Positions 19,287 through 30,062 of a stretch of DNA of 64,000 nucleotides are shown here, piece by piece. The translations under genes and the position numbers were made by a program. The stretch's first letter is position 1. Every line of letters begins with the position of its first letter. The notes below the pieces were generated by a model. That model saw only the letters and a program-made list of their open reading frames with translations, made no database searches and was not told the DNA's origin. The stretch is from Daphnia pulex (taxonomy: Eukaryota > Arthropoda > Branchiopoda > Diplostraca > Daphniidae): NCBI RefSeq assembly GCF_021134715.1, contig NC_060021.1, positions 9,952,501 through 10,016,500 of the forward strand, read 5' to 3'.

Positions 19287-19895
19287 ATGTGCGTTCCAGC
19301 GGTTCCAGCGTCACCGCCAAAATCCACATGTGTTCACGATCCTCGCAATAACAACACGTACAGCATGATACTGGACATAAGCAAGGTATTAGCCTGACTC
19401 TGAATTATTAGATTTCTAAGATAATTAGAAATCCGATTGAACGTTTATTCTTCAACGGTTGAATGCTTCGTGCAGATTTGCTTTTTATCAGCACGGTCAG
19501 CTAGAATGGCATCCCTGAATAGTGATTTTGACGAAATCTTTTCTTTTGGTGGTTCTTATTGCCAATCGATAATACGACGCGCTGTAAGTTAATCAAATTT
19601 TATTCTTGAGAAATTAACAGTATCTTTTGTAAGAAATGATGGCAACCAGTGACGTAGTTATCCATTTAGTCCAGTGTTACCATTTTTACAACTTTTGAGA
19701 ACTTATTGGCCTAGAAAAGAGGTTTCTAACAAGGCTCAACTGTGTGCACATCATGAAAAGAATAAGATTAATCATGTGTTTGAAATTTAGCTAAGGTTGC
19801 AGTCTTGCAGAGAAATATTAATTAACAATAGCCGACTGCTGTCCTTCAAACGGTTCGAAATGGAAAATGTATTCATTCACCGAAGAAACGAGTAA
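19287..19895 (+). CDS. Possible small three-exon gene, no recognised family
   Basis: Three segments join in one frame across good splice sites: 19287-19385 (ATG start, donor AAG|GTATT), 19476-19583 (acceptor TGCAG, donor GTAAGT), and 19803-19895 (acceptor GTTGCAG, TAA stop), giving 99 residues. The first exon reads MCVPAVPASPPK... and the second has MASLNSDFDEIFSFGGSYCQ, which looks protein-like. I recognise no domain. Two further exon-like blocks, at about 20029-20095 (acceptor GTTGTAG, containing an open stretch with MLEGHGDHY) and about 20159-20200, could belong to an alternative 3' end. It starts only about 25 bp after the BTB poly(A) signal. Chance open frames in spliced combinations are common, so confidence is low. 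Confidence 0.3.
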
Positions 19896-19949
19896 AATGA
19901 CTCAGATGTCAATTGGTATAAGGTGAGTTTTAAGCCCCGTAACCATTTG

Positions 19950-20005
19950 GTATTCATTTTGATGTATTCATTTTGATGTATTCATTTTGATGTATTCATT
20001 TTGAT
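19950..20005 (+). repeat. Four perfect copies of a 14-bp tandem repeat
   Basis: The unit gtattcattttgat is repeated four times without change at 19950, 19964, 19978 and 19992. It lies between two exon-like segments, so probably in an intron or spacer. Perfect identity suggests recent slippage. Confidence 0.9.
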
Positions 20006-20246
20006 ATTGGTTGTTGTAGACCCATCCCCAGCGACGTCAACCTGCAGAAGGAAAGGCCAGTTTCCTTCATGCTCGAAGGTCACGGAGATCATTACGTAAA
20101 ACTTTTGTTTAAAAACTTTTTTTGTTTTATGTTTTATCTATATTTTATGTGGTGTAGAGGTTGGGTGAGAACGACACGTGTTGCACCATTATCAAATAGG
20201 TACAATGCCCGCAAGGCTTAAGAGGTGAGGGTGATCAAAAAAATCG

Positions 20247-20283
20247 TATAAAAAGGAGAGAGAAAAGGCCAGAGACATCAGTC
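20247..20283 (+). promoter_or_regulatory. TATA box and arthropod initiator of the first YYT-repeat gene copy
   Basis: tataaaaagg begins at 20247, and a TCAGT arthropod initiator lies at 20278-20282, placing the predicted start site at A20280, 33 bp after the start of the TATA box. This is textbook spacing. It drives a short first exon ending in ATGG followed by a GTAAAT donor at 20367. Confidence 0.65.
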
Positions 20284-21295
20284 GAGGGAGCATCTCCGAC
20301 ACGGCAACAACTGCTGTGCCCTATCTGTCACCATCTGCTTTCTTCATTGCCAGTTCGCATTCATGGGTAAATATTCTGTCTTTACATGGAGTTGTCTATT
20401 AATGCAAATTATTATTGAATATTGATGTTTGAATTTGTTTACTGTCTAGTTAATAAGGCGTCGTATGCTGTTGGGTCTTGTATCGTTGATGGCTGGGTCG
20501 ACCACTGGTGTACCGATGTCTCCTGGGTATGGCGGATACCAAACCGCAACGCCGCCGCCTTACTACCCAAAAGCAACTTACGCAACGACCACTTAAACTG
20601 CACCGAGGTCTCCAAGTACTACACCCCTAAGGCACCGGAGTTTTGTACCACAACTTACGCTGCCCCGAGCCACTACACTGACGTCCTGAAGTATTACTCT
20701 GCCCCGAGTTACTACACCACCAAGGTGACGGAGCATGACTAAGCATGCTGCCCCATCCTACTACACAGAGGCTTTCAAGTATTACTCTGTTCTCAGCTAC
20801 TTGTTGCACCGATTTTCCTAAATATTTTTCTGTTCCCAGCTGCTACACCGAGGCTCCCGCTGATTACTCCACCAAAACGGTCGAATACTACACCGAAGCG
20901 GTAAAGTACTACTCTGCCCCGATCTACACAACCACAACTGAGGCGGCCAAGGATGACGCAGTTCCAACTTGCTACACCGAAGCTACTCTTTTGTTCTACG
21001 TTGAACAGAAATACTACACTGATGCTCCAGTTCACTACACCACGACCTACGCTACACCGCAGCCCCCAAGCACTACATCGAAGAAGCCGCCTATTACACA
21101 ACAACGTATGCTGCCTAGTTTACTACACCGAGGCTCCCAAGTACTACATCACTAAGGCACCGGAATTCTACACGTCTATGTATGCTGCCCCTTCCTACTA
21201 CACCGAGGCGCCGCATTACTACAACACTGAAGCTCTTAAGTACTGCTGCCCCGAGCTACTACACCTACGTCCCGAAGTATTACTGTGCGTAAAAG
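20280..21295 (+). pseudogene. Decayed YYT/EAPKYY-repeat protein gene, copy 1
   Basis: Exon 1 (20280-20366) contributes only ATG plus one base; exon 2 starts at 20449 after a ctgtctag acceptor. One frame encodes a secretion-signal-like MLLGLVSLMAGSTTGVP followed by YGGYQTATPPPYYPK and then stops. The repeat body continues in other frames as TYAAPSHYTDVLKYYSAPSYY, stops, then CYTEAPADYSTKTVEYYTEA and YAAPSYYTEAPHYYNTEA. At least three frame changes and several stops break the protein. I associate such Tyr/Thr-rich tandem-motif secreted proteins with Daphnia; their function is not established (extracellular matrix or cuticle is a guess). The promoter and first exon are intact. Confidence 0.7.
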
Positions 21296-21329
21296 GAGTC
21301 GTCAGAAAAAAAAGAAGTCGGTCCCCGAA

Positions 21330-22340
21330 CTGCAGTGCCCTATCTGTCATCAACTGCATTCCTCATCTTGTAAACGATTCGCCATTATGGGTAAATATTC
21401 TTAATTTTACATTGAGTTGTGTATCAATTCTGTTTTTTTTTTTTTTTCTATTTGTTAATATGCCTGTTAATATGTAGTATTAATGTTTAAATTTATTTAC
21501 TGTTTAGATATCTATGGCGTCGTGCTCCTATTGTGTCTATTGTTCGTTGATTGGTGGGTCGACCGCTGGTGTAGCGATGTATCCTTGGTAAGGCGGAAAC
21601 CAAACCGCAACGCCGCCGCCTTCCTACACAACTTACACAACGACCAGTTCTAGCTGCACCGAGGTCTTCAAGTACTACACCACTAAAGCAACGGAGTTTT
21701 ATACCACAACTTACGCTGCCCCGAGCCACTACACTGACGCCCTGAAGTATTACTCTGCCCTGAGTTACTACACCATCTAGGCGATGAAGTGCTACATGAC
21801 TACGTATGCTGCCCATTCTACTACACCGAGGCTCCCAAGTATTACTCTGTTCTCAGCTACTTATTGCACCTATTTTCCTAAGTACTACTCTGTTACCAGG
21901 TGCTACACCGAGGCTCCCGCTGATTACTCCACCGAAGCGGCGAAGTACTTCTCTGCCCTGATCTACACAACCACAACTGAGGCGGACAAGTATTACGCAG
22001 TCCCGAGTTGCTACCCAAAAGCTGCCCTTTCGTGCTACGTTGAACAGAAATACTACACTGATGGTCCAGTCTACTACACCACGACCTACGCTACACCTAG
22101 CTACAACACGGCAGCCCCCAAGTACTACACCGAAGAAGCCGCCTATTACACAACTACGTACGCTGCCTAGTTTACTACATCGAGGAATTTAAGTATTACC
22201 CTGCTCCAAACTACTACCAAACTGAGGTTCATATTTATTGCAATTCTCCCGATTATGTCACCACTACTCACGCTGCTCTGACCTTTACACCGAAGTTCTG
22301 AAGTATTTCTCTGGATTTGTTGAAAGATTGCTGGAATACA
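21330..22340 (+). pseudogene. Decayed YYT/EAPKYY-repeat protein gene, copy 2
   Basis: A second copy in direct orientation. It repeats the copy 1 landmarks: 5' leader with gccctatctgtcatcaactg, first exon ending ATGG|GTAAATATTC at 21387-21391, an intron of just over 100 bp with a matching tactgtttag acceptor ending at 21508, and the signal-peptide exon (GVVLLLCLLF). The frame breaks near the region homologous to VLMAGSTTGVP. The longest remaining repeat block, at about 21784-22170, reads CYTEAPADYSTEAAKYFSA and YYTEEAAYYTTTYAA before a stop. No TATA plus initiator as good as that of copy 1 is seen upstream. The two copies arose by tandem duplication; each carries its own lesions. Confidence 0.68.
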
Positions 22341-24861
22341 AAATTGATTGATAAATCACAAGTGCATGTCTCTATTTTCTCCTCAAGTACCTTTCCTGCT
22401 GCTGATAATTGCATGATGTGAGAAAATATATCTGAGTGTTATGTAAACTTACAAATAATTGATCTTGCAAATTACAACAATGAAAATTCAAACTCATGTT
22501 CTATTTCAATAATATTCAAACTTTCCTTTTATGAATAATTATTTTCTATCATTAAAATTCAAGTCCAACAACCAATATTTTTTTGAAAAAAAATCAAAGT
22601 CCACACACCTATTATTTCTAAGTCCAGACTTTTGTTTTTGAAAAAAAATTTAAAAAAATTCCCCTTACACAAAGTTTTTAAAAAAATTTTCGCGAAAAAT
22701 TTTATTCGAATATTTTATTGCAACAAAATTTATTTTATTTGAATATTTTATTTCATACAAAATTTTTTTAAATAATATTTACATTTATTTTTCCTGTGGC
22801 CCCCAGGGGGGGGGGCCTGTCGCTTTCTCTACCGCGATAATAACATGATGCAAGTTATATGCAAGTTATTATTTGTTTGGCGCAGAAAGCTTGTTTAATC
22901 TAGCAGTTCTCGACTGTGTCAAACCTGATATTGATCAGGTTGCCTCAGTCGTATACTGCATGATTGAATGAAAACTCGAAAGACAACACATCAAACTTTT
23001 AAGTCAGCACACAGTTAACACAGAGAAATTTCATGGCATGGATAAAAACGACAACACAAAAATTTTCAAGTCAGGAACCCAGATGGAACAGCTCAGCTAC
23101 AACAGCACAGCAACTTCTGGATTACACTGCAACCGCATGCTGCATACAAGGGTTCAATCTGTCTTCGTCACACCTTTCACCATTTGGCTGCAACAAGGTA
23201 ACCAACAGCATTGAAGAAGTTTTGTTATACCTGTTTAAGAAAAGAAAATTATTTTTGAGAAACACAACTGTGTACACATGCATACTCATTATAACAAAAG
23301 AATACAAAGAGTAACAGAAGACTACGCAGCCCAACAGAATGACTTTGATATCTGATTCAAATTTTCTATAGCAGCGGAGCAAATTTGTCTACTCTCTAGT
23401 CATGTTAACTAAATCTGTAGTACTTTTGCAAGACATTTGATCAAAATAATTACTTTTTTCTGTTGCATGGGATGAGACGTATACGCCTAAGAACAGGCAG
23501 CGAGACACACGAGGCACGCCATTTCGGAAATGTACAGGCACTTCCAAGTCTGAGTTGAATGATTTGGAAAATTGGTTTCTACGTGCTAAATCACCTGTAA
23601 ATTTTCACATCAACATTTTACATTCAATAACAATAGGAAATTAATAATAAATACCTTTTGATTTTCATCGTGAGAAACGTCACAACCAACAACCCGTTTC
23701 CGCTGCGTCTTGGATCAAAATGGCAGATTAGCGTCCCTGAAGACACTCGCGCCACCTGGTGGACATCATACAGCCACTTATTCACAGCCACCTATTGACA
23801 GTCATTAGACTTCTGTTCCAAATGACTGAATGCAACGGCAACGGCTTTGAGTTCTACTCTCGTTTGAGTTCTACTGTCGCATACAAAAAAATTTTAAAAA
23901 TTATTTAAAATATTGGGGTTCTATTGTCGATGGAGTTCTTCTGTCTTTAAGACCTTGCGGGTGCTATCTAGCGTCAAAAAACATAAATGTCTAAAACAAA
24001 AACGTTCCTGCTCTAGCTCATCGACACTCAACTGAATTTAAATAACATACAGTAACAAGAAAAAAACTCGATACTCACATCATCGTCGTCCTCAAGAAAC
24101 CGCCATAACAGATCACAAACACCCAAACGATCTAAAGGACAAAACCCCGTGCTGTGTTGAAAGATGAGAGCAAGGGTAGTAGGCTAGGAGTCAGCGAGGG
24201 CCGAGGGGTGAGTTGACAAGCGGTCGGTTGCGTAGTCGAATTACGCTTCGCTAGACGCGTAGCTGGAGCAGGCACAACTCCCCCATGCCTCGAGGCGACG
24301 GAAGGATGGCACGCATGTGAGCATTCAGCACGTCAGTCAGTCGTCACTGATCTCTAGTCAGTTTCCACCAATGGATTTCGTCCATGGAATAGCGGTGCAG
24401 GGTTAACCTGAAAGGAGAATGGAGGTCACTTTAAATTTAAAAATTGTTATGTAAGATTGTAACGACAGCAATCAATACCTCAAAATAAGAGTGGTCCCAT
24501 TCCAAGGATAAAGCAGCCCACGGGTTGACAGATTTAGAACTTTGTTTGACCCTGCTGGTGGTGTTGAGAACAAAGGCGTGGCAGACAACGGGTTAACTAA
24601 CACAAACGAACACATATTACCAACAACAAATGATGATCCGCGCTGACACTTTGGAGATACCGGCGACGTTATGGTGTCCATCTTCTCGAAATTTCCTCTG
24701 CATTACCTGAATAAAGAGAAATTCAATTCTTAATTACTGACAGGCCAATAAAAGTTACATAATACAGAAAGTAACAATAATCAGGTTTTTTAGCTCAAAG
24801 ATTTAAATATGCAATTTTTTAAAGTTCAAATAAAGCTTGCAATGTTGATAACTGTAATCAG
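22341..24861. other. AT-rich stretch without recognisable genes
   Basis: About 2.5 kb. 22560-22790 is very AT-rich with short inverted A/T tracts, followed by a run of ten G at about 22807-22816. A small hairpin cctgat-attg-atcagg lies near 22925-22940. A motif near 23166-23198 (cacctttcaccatttggc followed by tgcaacaa) recurs at 30803, marking a dispersed repeat. I see no supported coding exon. Confidence 0.45.
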
Positions 24862-26823
24862 AACAAAGCTCACTTGCTAGTCTTTAAAAAAAAATCCGGA
24901 AGTATACCGGAAGTAACAACAGCGCCTCAACCATTGAGCTGTCGTCAAATTAAACCACATATTCGTGATCTCCATGAAATTTGGGGTCGATTAGGTGGGA
25001 TTTAAACGAAATCCAAAATTTGGCCAAAATCGAGAATTTTCCTGATGCATAGAATTTATTTTCATGTGATCATGACAACGATCTATCGATAAAATGTGAA
25101 CGATATGATAATACATTTAAGAGAATTAAAACATGGAGAGTGAAAAAATGGAGAGATGGAGTAACTACAATACGCAATTACAGCACATGTCACATATCCA
25201 CTTCGATTACACTTACACGACACGATTTCATTAAGTTCATACAGTTTGAGTACTGGAGCTATCCTTTTGCGGGCCCCAGTAGGCCTTCATCCCCGTCAGC
25301 TGCGTGAAGGTGGTTCGATACCACTCTCATTGACCCTTGAATGGCTGCAAGTCGACTCTTCCGCCTGAAACGGCGCCACGCATTAGGCTGTATGTTGAGG
25401 GAGTTGGCCACCGCGTTGTTGGACGGCATCCAGGAGCCCAACGCGCCGATCACCACCGGAAGCGTCGGTCCAAGGTGACCATATTTGGCCACTTTCCGGT
25501 CGAATCCAGCTTGTAGGGATTCCGGAGCATCAAAAGGTATCGTCACGTCGATGATGAGCTGCGGTGTTGCGGAGGTGATGACGATATCTGGGCGGAGGGT
25601 AGTGTCCGGGAACACCTGGTTGACACGAATCGTGTGACCGGCCCTGCAGATGATTTTGGCCAGTTCCAGCAGAATTGCGTCATGTCGCCGTCCGATTTCC
25701 GGAAGGTTGACCCGGCAATGGCTGGTCACATGTGACGTGGTCTCGGCGTCCGTCCTGCACCTTCGGCACTTCTTGTCAGGAGCCGAAATTCCAGGTGTGC
25801 CGAAAAGAGGTAGGATGGATAGTCGGCTGCGATGGATCAGCTTCCATTCTTCGAAGTTGAGTTTGGTGCGTGATGATGTGAGCCTGGCGATGTCGCTCGA
25901 CGAGTCCAAAAGGAGACCCCTTGCCACTCTTCCCTGGTTTGAGGCGTTGGAGAGCTCGGTTGTCCATCGGCCCCTGATCACCGTCCTCAATCCGCGGACA
26001 GCCTTGCTCGACAGGCAGGAGACGTCATCAGCGATCACTTTTGAAAGGGAACTATCGCTGGATACGTCGATCCTTGCGTGAAGACGCCTGGCTGCTTTTC
26101 GCGTTCGAGTCCATGTGTTCGGACCGCACCCGTAGAACCGAGTGTCGTACAGGCCACCCTGTGTTGAGCCAGACAGGAAATCGGAGAGGGGGAGCGGCAC
26201 ATCCGTGGCTTGGTCAATACCCCTGGAGACGGTTTTCTCAAGTTGGGCTCTGGCAACGAGACGGACAACTTGATCTTTGCTGTCCAACAGCTGAACGGCC
26301 CTGGCAATCGTCCACACATCAGCGTCTTTTTTAAGCTGAGAGGCGCCAAGCCCCCCAGCCCTCCGGTCAGCAAACAAGAAAGCAGTGTGGGCTGTGTGTG
26401 GCACGTATGCCACTTGGCGGAGGAATTCCGCACATCGAGTGTCCAGCTCGTCAAGGAAGCCCCTCTGTACGCGGCCGGTCGCTAGGTGATGCGAGAGAGA
26501 CGGCAGGAGGTGCGCACGAAATACCTCCAGCTTCTGCCAAGGAGCCAGCAAGGAATCCGCAATCTTGACTAGCTTCTCACGGAGGTCTGTGGCTGGTCTG
26601 AAGGTGAGCTTAGTTCCCATAGGGACGCCAAGATAATTTTCAGAACCGGAAGTACGCGTACGTAAAAAACAGAACATGAACTTTAGCACAAATTTTACGA
26701 GGATCACGAATATGTGGTTCTTTTGTGCGTCAGATCAATATTTACTAAACTACTGACAGAAATGAGTAAACCGGAAGTAGAAAAAAAAATCAAATATCGA
26801 AAGTCTAACAAGTGAGCTTTGTT
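24862..26823. mobile_element. Inverted-repeat-bounded segment containing an R2-type retrotransposon end
   Basis: The ends 24862-24885 and 26800-26823 are imperfect inverted repeats of about 24 bp, sharing aacaaagctcacttg in opposite orientation. Just inside both lie ccggaagta motifs (about 24896-24914 and 26771-26779). A similar ccggaagtaagaaaaaaatc occurs alone at about 42310, so the terminal sequence belongs to a dispersed family. The interior holds the R2-like reading frame on the minus strand. The simplest reading is a non-autonomous terminal-inverted-repeat element into which a 5'-truncated retrotransposon inserted. No clear target-site duplication was identified. Confidence 0.5.
25259..26707 (-). 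pseudogene. 5'-truncated R2-clade non-LTR retrotransposon: zinc knuckle and restriction-like endonuclease
   Basis: An open frame of 482 codons. After about 23 residues of probable flanking sequence it reads ENYLGVPMGTKLTFRP..., the thumb region after the reverse transcriptase of R2-type elements. A CCHC knuckle follows, C-X2-C-X8-H-X4-C (CRRC...SHVTSHC, about residues 322-339), then a restriction-like endonuclease with RPDIVI, IDVTIPFD and the downstream FDRKVAKY. No reverse transcriptase catalytic domain is present, so the copy is a dead 5' truncation, as expected from incomplete target-primed reverse transcription. Base composition is more GC-rich than the flanks. The frame has no stop across the retained 1.4 kb, which points to recent insertion. 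The junction with flanking DNA is near 26640. Confidence 0.8.
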
Positions 26824-28552
26824 GGGGGAATAGTTATCGTTAGTTATCACTAAATATTTCAACAAAATAACTGCCAATAAATGTTTAAAAAGATGTGCAA
26901 AGTAACTGAAACTGATTGTTTTGACAGCTACAAATTTTCAAAAAGCCATCTAGTGTTAGAAAAAAGAAACGTCCAAGTAAAACTTTGTTTACGCGCAAGA
27001 AGGGCCTGATTTTGGAATTATTACACAGACAGAGTTTAACACAACTAGATTATTAGTAGATAATCTACGAAAGTAAGTCAATTATCGGGTACCTGAGCAT
27101 AATCCCGCGGCGAGGGACTGCAGGTATGTCACAGCGGACGGAAGTGACAAAGAGATTTTTGAAGAAGCGATTTTGGCGGATGTGGAAAAAAGGCAGCTTC
27201 CTAATTTATGCAGATAGCAAAGTGGCAAGTAGGCAATTGAGTAAGGCATATGACTTCCATCAAGAAGATCTGGTAAATGTACAAGCGCATGGCAAACTCT
27301 AAGTAGCAATGGTATAAGGAAAATGATCTACATTATTTACAAATTTACACAAAATTATCGATAAAAAAATAAAACTCAGAAAAAGAGTTACTTGTAACAG
27401 GAAATGAAATGCTCTTTTTTTTCCTTCTTTTCAGACCTGGAGTGCTACAATTCTGGCTCGGGCATCTCTCAATGTCAATGAGGGGGAAGAATTGAGGTAA
27501 TCACTAGTTGTGATTGTGATGGGTAAATGATTTTCAATCTTTTCATTGGCGTATTCAACTCTTTTGGCCACTCTGTGCAGAACTCTACAAACAAATAATG
27601 TGTAAAGAATCTAATAATAATGTGAAAATAATGAAAATATCTATTATGCTGCAGGGTTCTCACTTTTCAATGCTTGGCATTGTCTCTCAATAGTGGGTGG
27701 TGTCAAGTGAAGAAAGTTGGGGATCTTCATCAACTCTGCATTGGCAAATTTACCAGGTGGTGTTGCCCCCGGAACAACTCAGCTCTGCTGCAAGGGCAGT
27801 TGGACACAAGCTGGATGGAAAGACCTGGCAAATTGACCAAAACCGAGGGCCAGTCTTCATCAGTTGGCGTTTTGATGGAAGATGAACTGCTGCTCTCTTG
27901 TATACTTTGCGTCCGTATGACCTCATATTCAACGAGTTGTTTGGACTCAAATCCAGAGAACGTAATTCTCCTAATAAATTTTAACAGAAACCCGGGTACA
28001 ACACAAGAACACATGCCATTCACGTGTAAATAATCTATTCTAAGCGCCAGTTTAAAAATATGATAAATACCATCCACTTTTTGAATTTCCTAATTTTTGC
28101 GAAATGATGTGGGATAATTAGAAATGGGTCTAATTGACCCAAACTGCTGAAAATTACGGAAAACACGTAGGTAGACAATTGCAGACATTTTATTCGACTT
28201 TTTTTCACTCTGTTTTTAGCAGACTAAAATACAAGTTTCATCGCCATCTATGATTCACATTTACAACTATTGGTTTGGAACAATAAGTCTTCGTTACGCA
28301 AAACCGCCGCCATTTTTTTCGAGCACTGATTGAAAGGGTATCGTTAGATAATCCGTATACGGCGTATTTTCCTTCCTCAAATTTTTCTTCATAAAAAATG
28401 GTATTTCCCGTTTGGATTGTTAGATGTTACTGAATTTTAATTATTTGTGTGTGAATTTGTTATTTGTGTGGTAACCTAGCCTATAATTTCTAGGAAATTC
28501 CAGCTGATCATGTGGCCTGAGGAGAGCCTGAGCATATGTACATTTTGCCAAG
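26824..28552. other. Low-information stretch with a few exon-like fragments
   Basis: Segments near 27128-27215 and 27436-27498 are open and bounded by plausible splice sites on the plus strand. A further open stretch, 27697-27885, has a moderately protein-like composition, as does its complement. I recognise no family and could not build a consistent gene. A gccgccatttttttc motif at about 28310 resembles a YY1-type core promoter element and may belong to the next transcript. Confidence 0.3.
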
Positions 28553-29529
28553 ATGTCGTCTCTTTTTCCTGTACGAACCGGCTGTACGTTTTGTAAGAAA
28601 CACTGCAGAACAAATCAGGTAAATATGTTAAACTTTCTAACTGTGAGACTTAGTTAGTTGGTGACTATGTCTTAACTTGCCCGTTGAAGAACTTTAGTTG
28701 CCTACCTTGAAAAGGCTTGATAGCTGTAGGTTCCTTTGCAAAATTTAATCCGAAGGATTGTGTAGTAACTTCTGTCATTTTTGTTTTGTCATTTGAGACG
28801 CGGTGTCCTTGATAGTAATTAAGTTTTTTTTTTTTTATAAACAGTCTGGTAAAGTCTGAGCTTCGTCATTGCTGCCCAATGTACACATGGATTTTATACA
28901 GCCAGCTGGAAAAGGTTGTTCCTCTTGCTACCTGTACTGCTATGTGTTTCGTCAAATGAAGAAACATGAACAACTGAAGTAATTATTTCAATCAACTTTC
29001 CAATTGTCTGGCTGATTCAAAAAGCTTGCTAACTGACACTGAGAGATTTCATAGTTAAGCTATACTTGAGTCATTTTTGTTATCATTGCGTGATAATTCA
29101 CTGCTTGATAGTATTTGATTTTTTTAAAGCAGGATTAAAATCCAGTTAAAGTCTTAGCTTCTCTTTCTTCTCTGTTGTAGTTTAAATCACACATTTTGTT
29201 TTTGTTTCAACAATAGCCATCAGATATTGTTTTCAGAATATTTAGTTTAACTAAAACTACATAACAAGTCATTAATTTGTCTTTTCAGACAGCAGTTCCA
29301 TTGATTTGATGCTGAAGATAAATTAATTTCATTTCGGTTACAGGTTTATCGTGTATGTTCGCGAAGTTGCTGTCCACTGTGGTACGTTGTTGCAGCCTAT
29401 GCTGGTGATAGATCTTTCTGCATCAAATTCAACTGGCCGTTCCTTGGTGCTGGTGTCGTGTTACCGAATTTGCATTACTATTTTATTAAATTGACATTGT
29501 GTCGATCTAGTTTACCGTTAATATGTTAA
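28553..29529 (+). CDS. Possible small Cys-rich protein, two exons, unrecognised
   Basis: The ATG at 28553 opens a 22-codon exon to 28618 (CAG|GTAAAT) containing GCTFCKKHC. An acceptor at 29342-29343 (ttacag) opens 29344-29529 in the same phase, with CSRSCCPLWYVVAAYAG and a TAA stop, total 83 residues. A possible middle exon after the acceptor at about 28854 would break this frame, so the join may be wrong. A YY1-like element sits about 240 bp upstream. The alternative is a noncoding spliced RNA. Confidence 0.25.
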
Positions 29530-29639
29530 GAAGAAACAAAAAAGAAATATGGGATGTTTATTTCAAACAAATGATAAACATTTTTTCGGTATCGGGAAAG
29601 GAAAGTGGAGGATGTTGAAGGGGGGGATATTTCAAGTTA

Positions 29640-29790
29640 GGATACAAAAGTATTTCATTTATAACCCTATAAACATAACCCTACCAGTTAATCTCCAAAC
29701 CCCACAAACATACACCTACTAACCCTCAAATTTGTACCCTAAACCACATAAACCAATATTCAACCCTAACAATGTGATATCTGTAATAAA
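29640..29790 (+). repeat. Short tract enriched in ACCCTA-like words
   Basis: Several irregular aaccct/accctac words occur between about 29663 and 29770. The spacing is irregular and the motif is not the arthropod telomere unit (TTAGG/CCTAA), so this is only a composition feature. Confidence 0.4.
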
Positions 29791-29902
29791 TAAAAATTTT
29801 AATACATGAAATTGTTTTTTTATTATTATTTTTTTAACTGTACAAAAATTTCAATAAACAGAGCGTCCGGTTCAAGACGGTTTACTACTGCACGAATTTA
29901 AA

Positions 29903-30060
29903 CGCAACCCGCCACCACCGCTGCGGCAATGAGACAAAAAGCGATGGTTTAGTTTTGCGGAAATCTGCGTCAGTCTTTGTAACTTAACTGACGGAGATTT
30001 CCACAAAAATAAGCCATGGCTATTTGTTTCATTGGGTAGTGGATGCATTGTTTTAACTCG
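29903..30060. repeat. Long imperfect inverted repeat (hairpin)
   Basis: The core arms ggaaatctgcgtcagt (29959-29974) and actgacggagatttcc (29987-30002) are complementary with one mismatch around a 12-nt loop. Pairing continues outward with scattered mismatches: ttttg with caaaa, the gcgatggtttagttttg region with caaaaataagccatggc, and the gcaatgagacaaa region with ttgtttcattggg. Arms total about 70 bp each. This is the shape of a foldback element or a hairpin RNA precursor. Confidence 0.7.
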
Positions 30061-30062
30061 CA

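Noticed and set aside
24100-24400. Possible RNA gene in a GC-richer island
   Set aside because: No tRNA, snRNA or rRNA signature could be recognised.
29640-29790. Interstitial telomere
   Set aside because: The ACCCTA words are irregular and do not match the arthropod TTAGG repeat.
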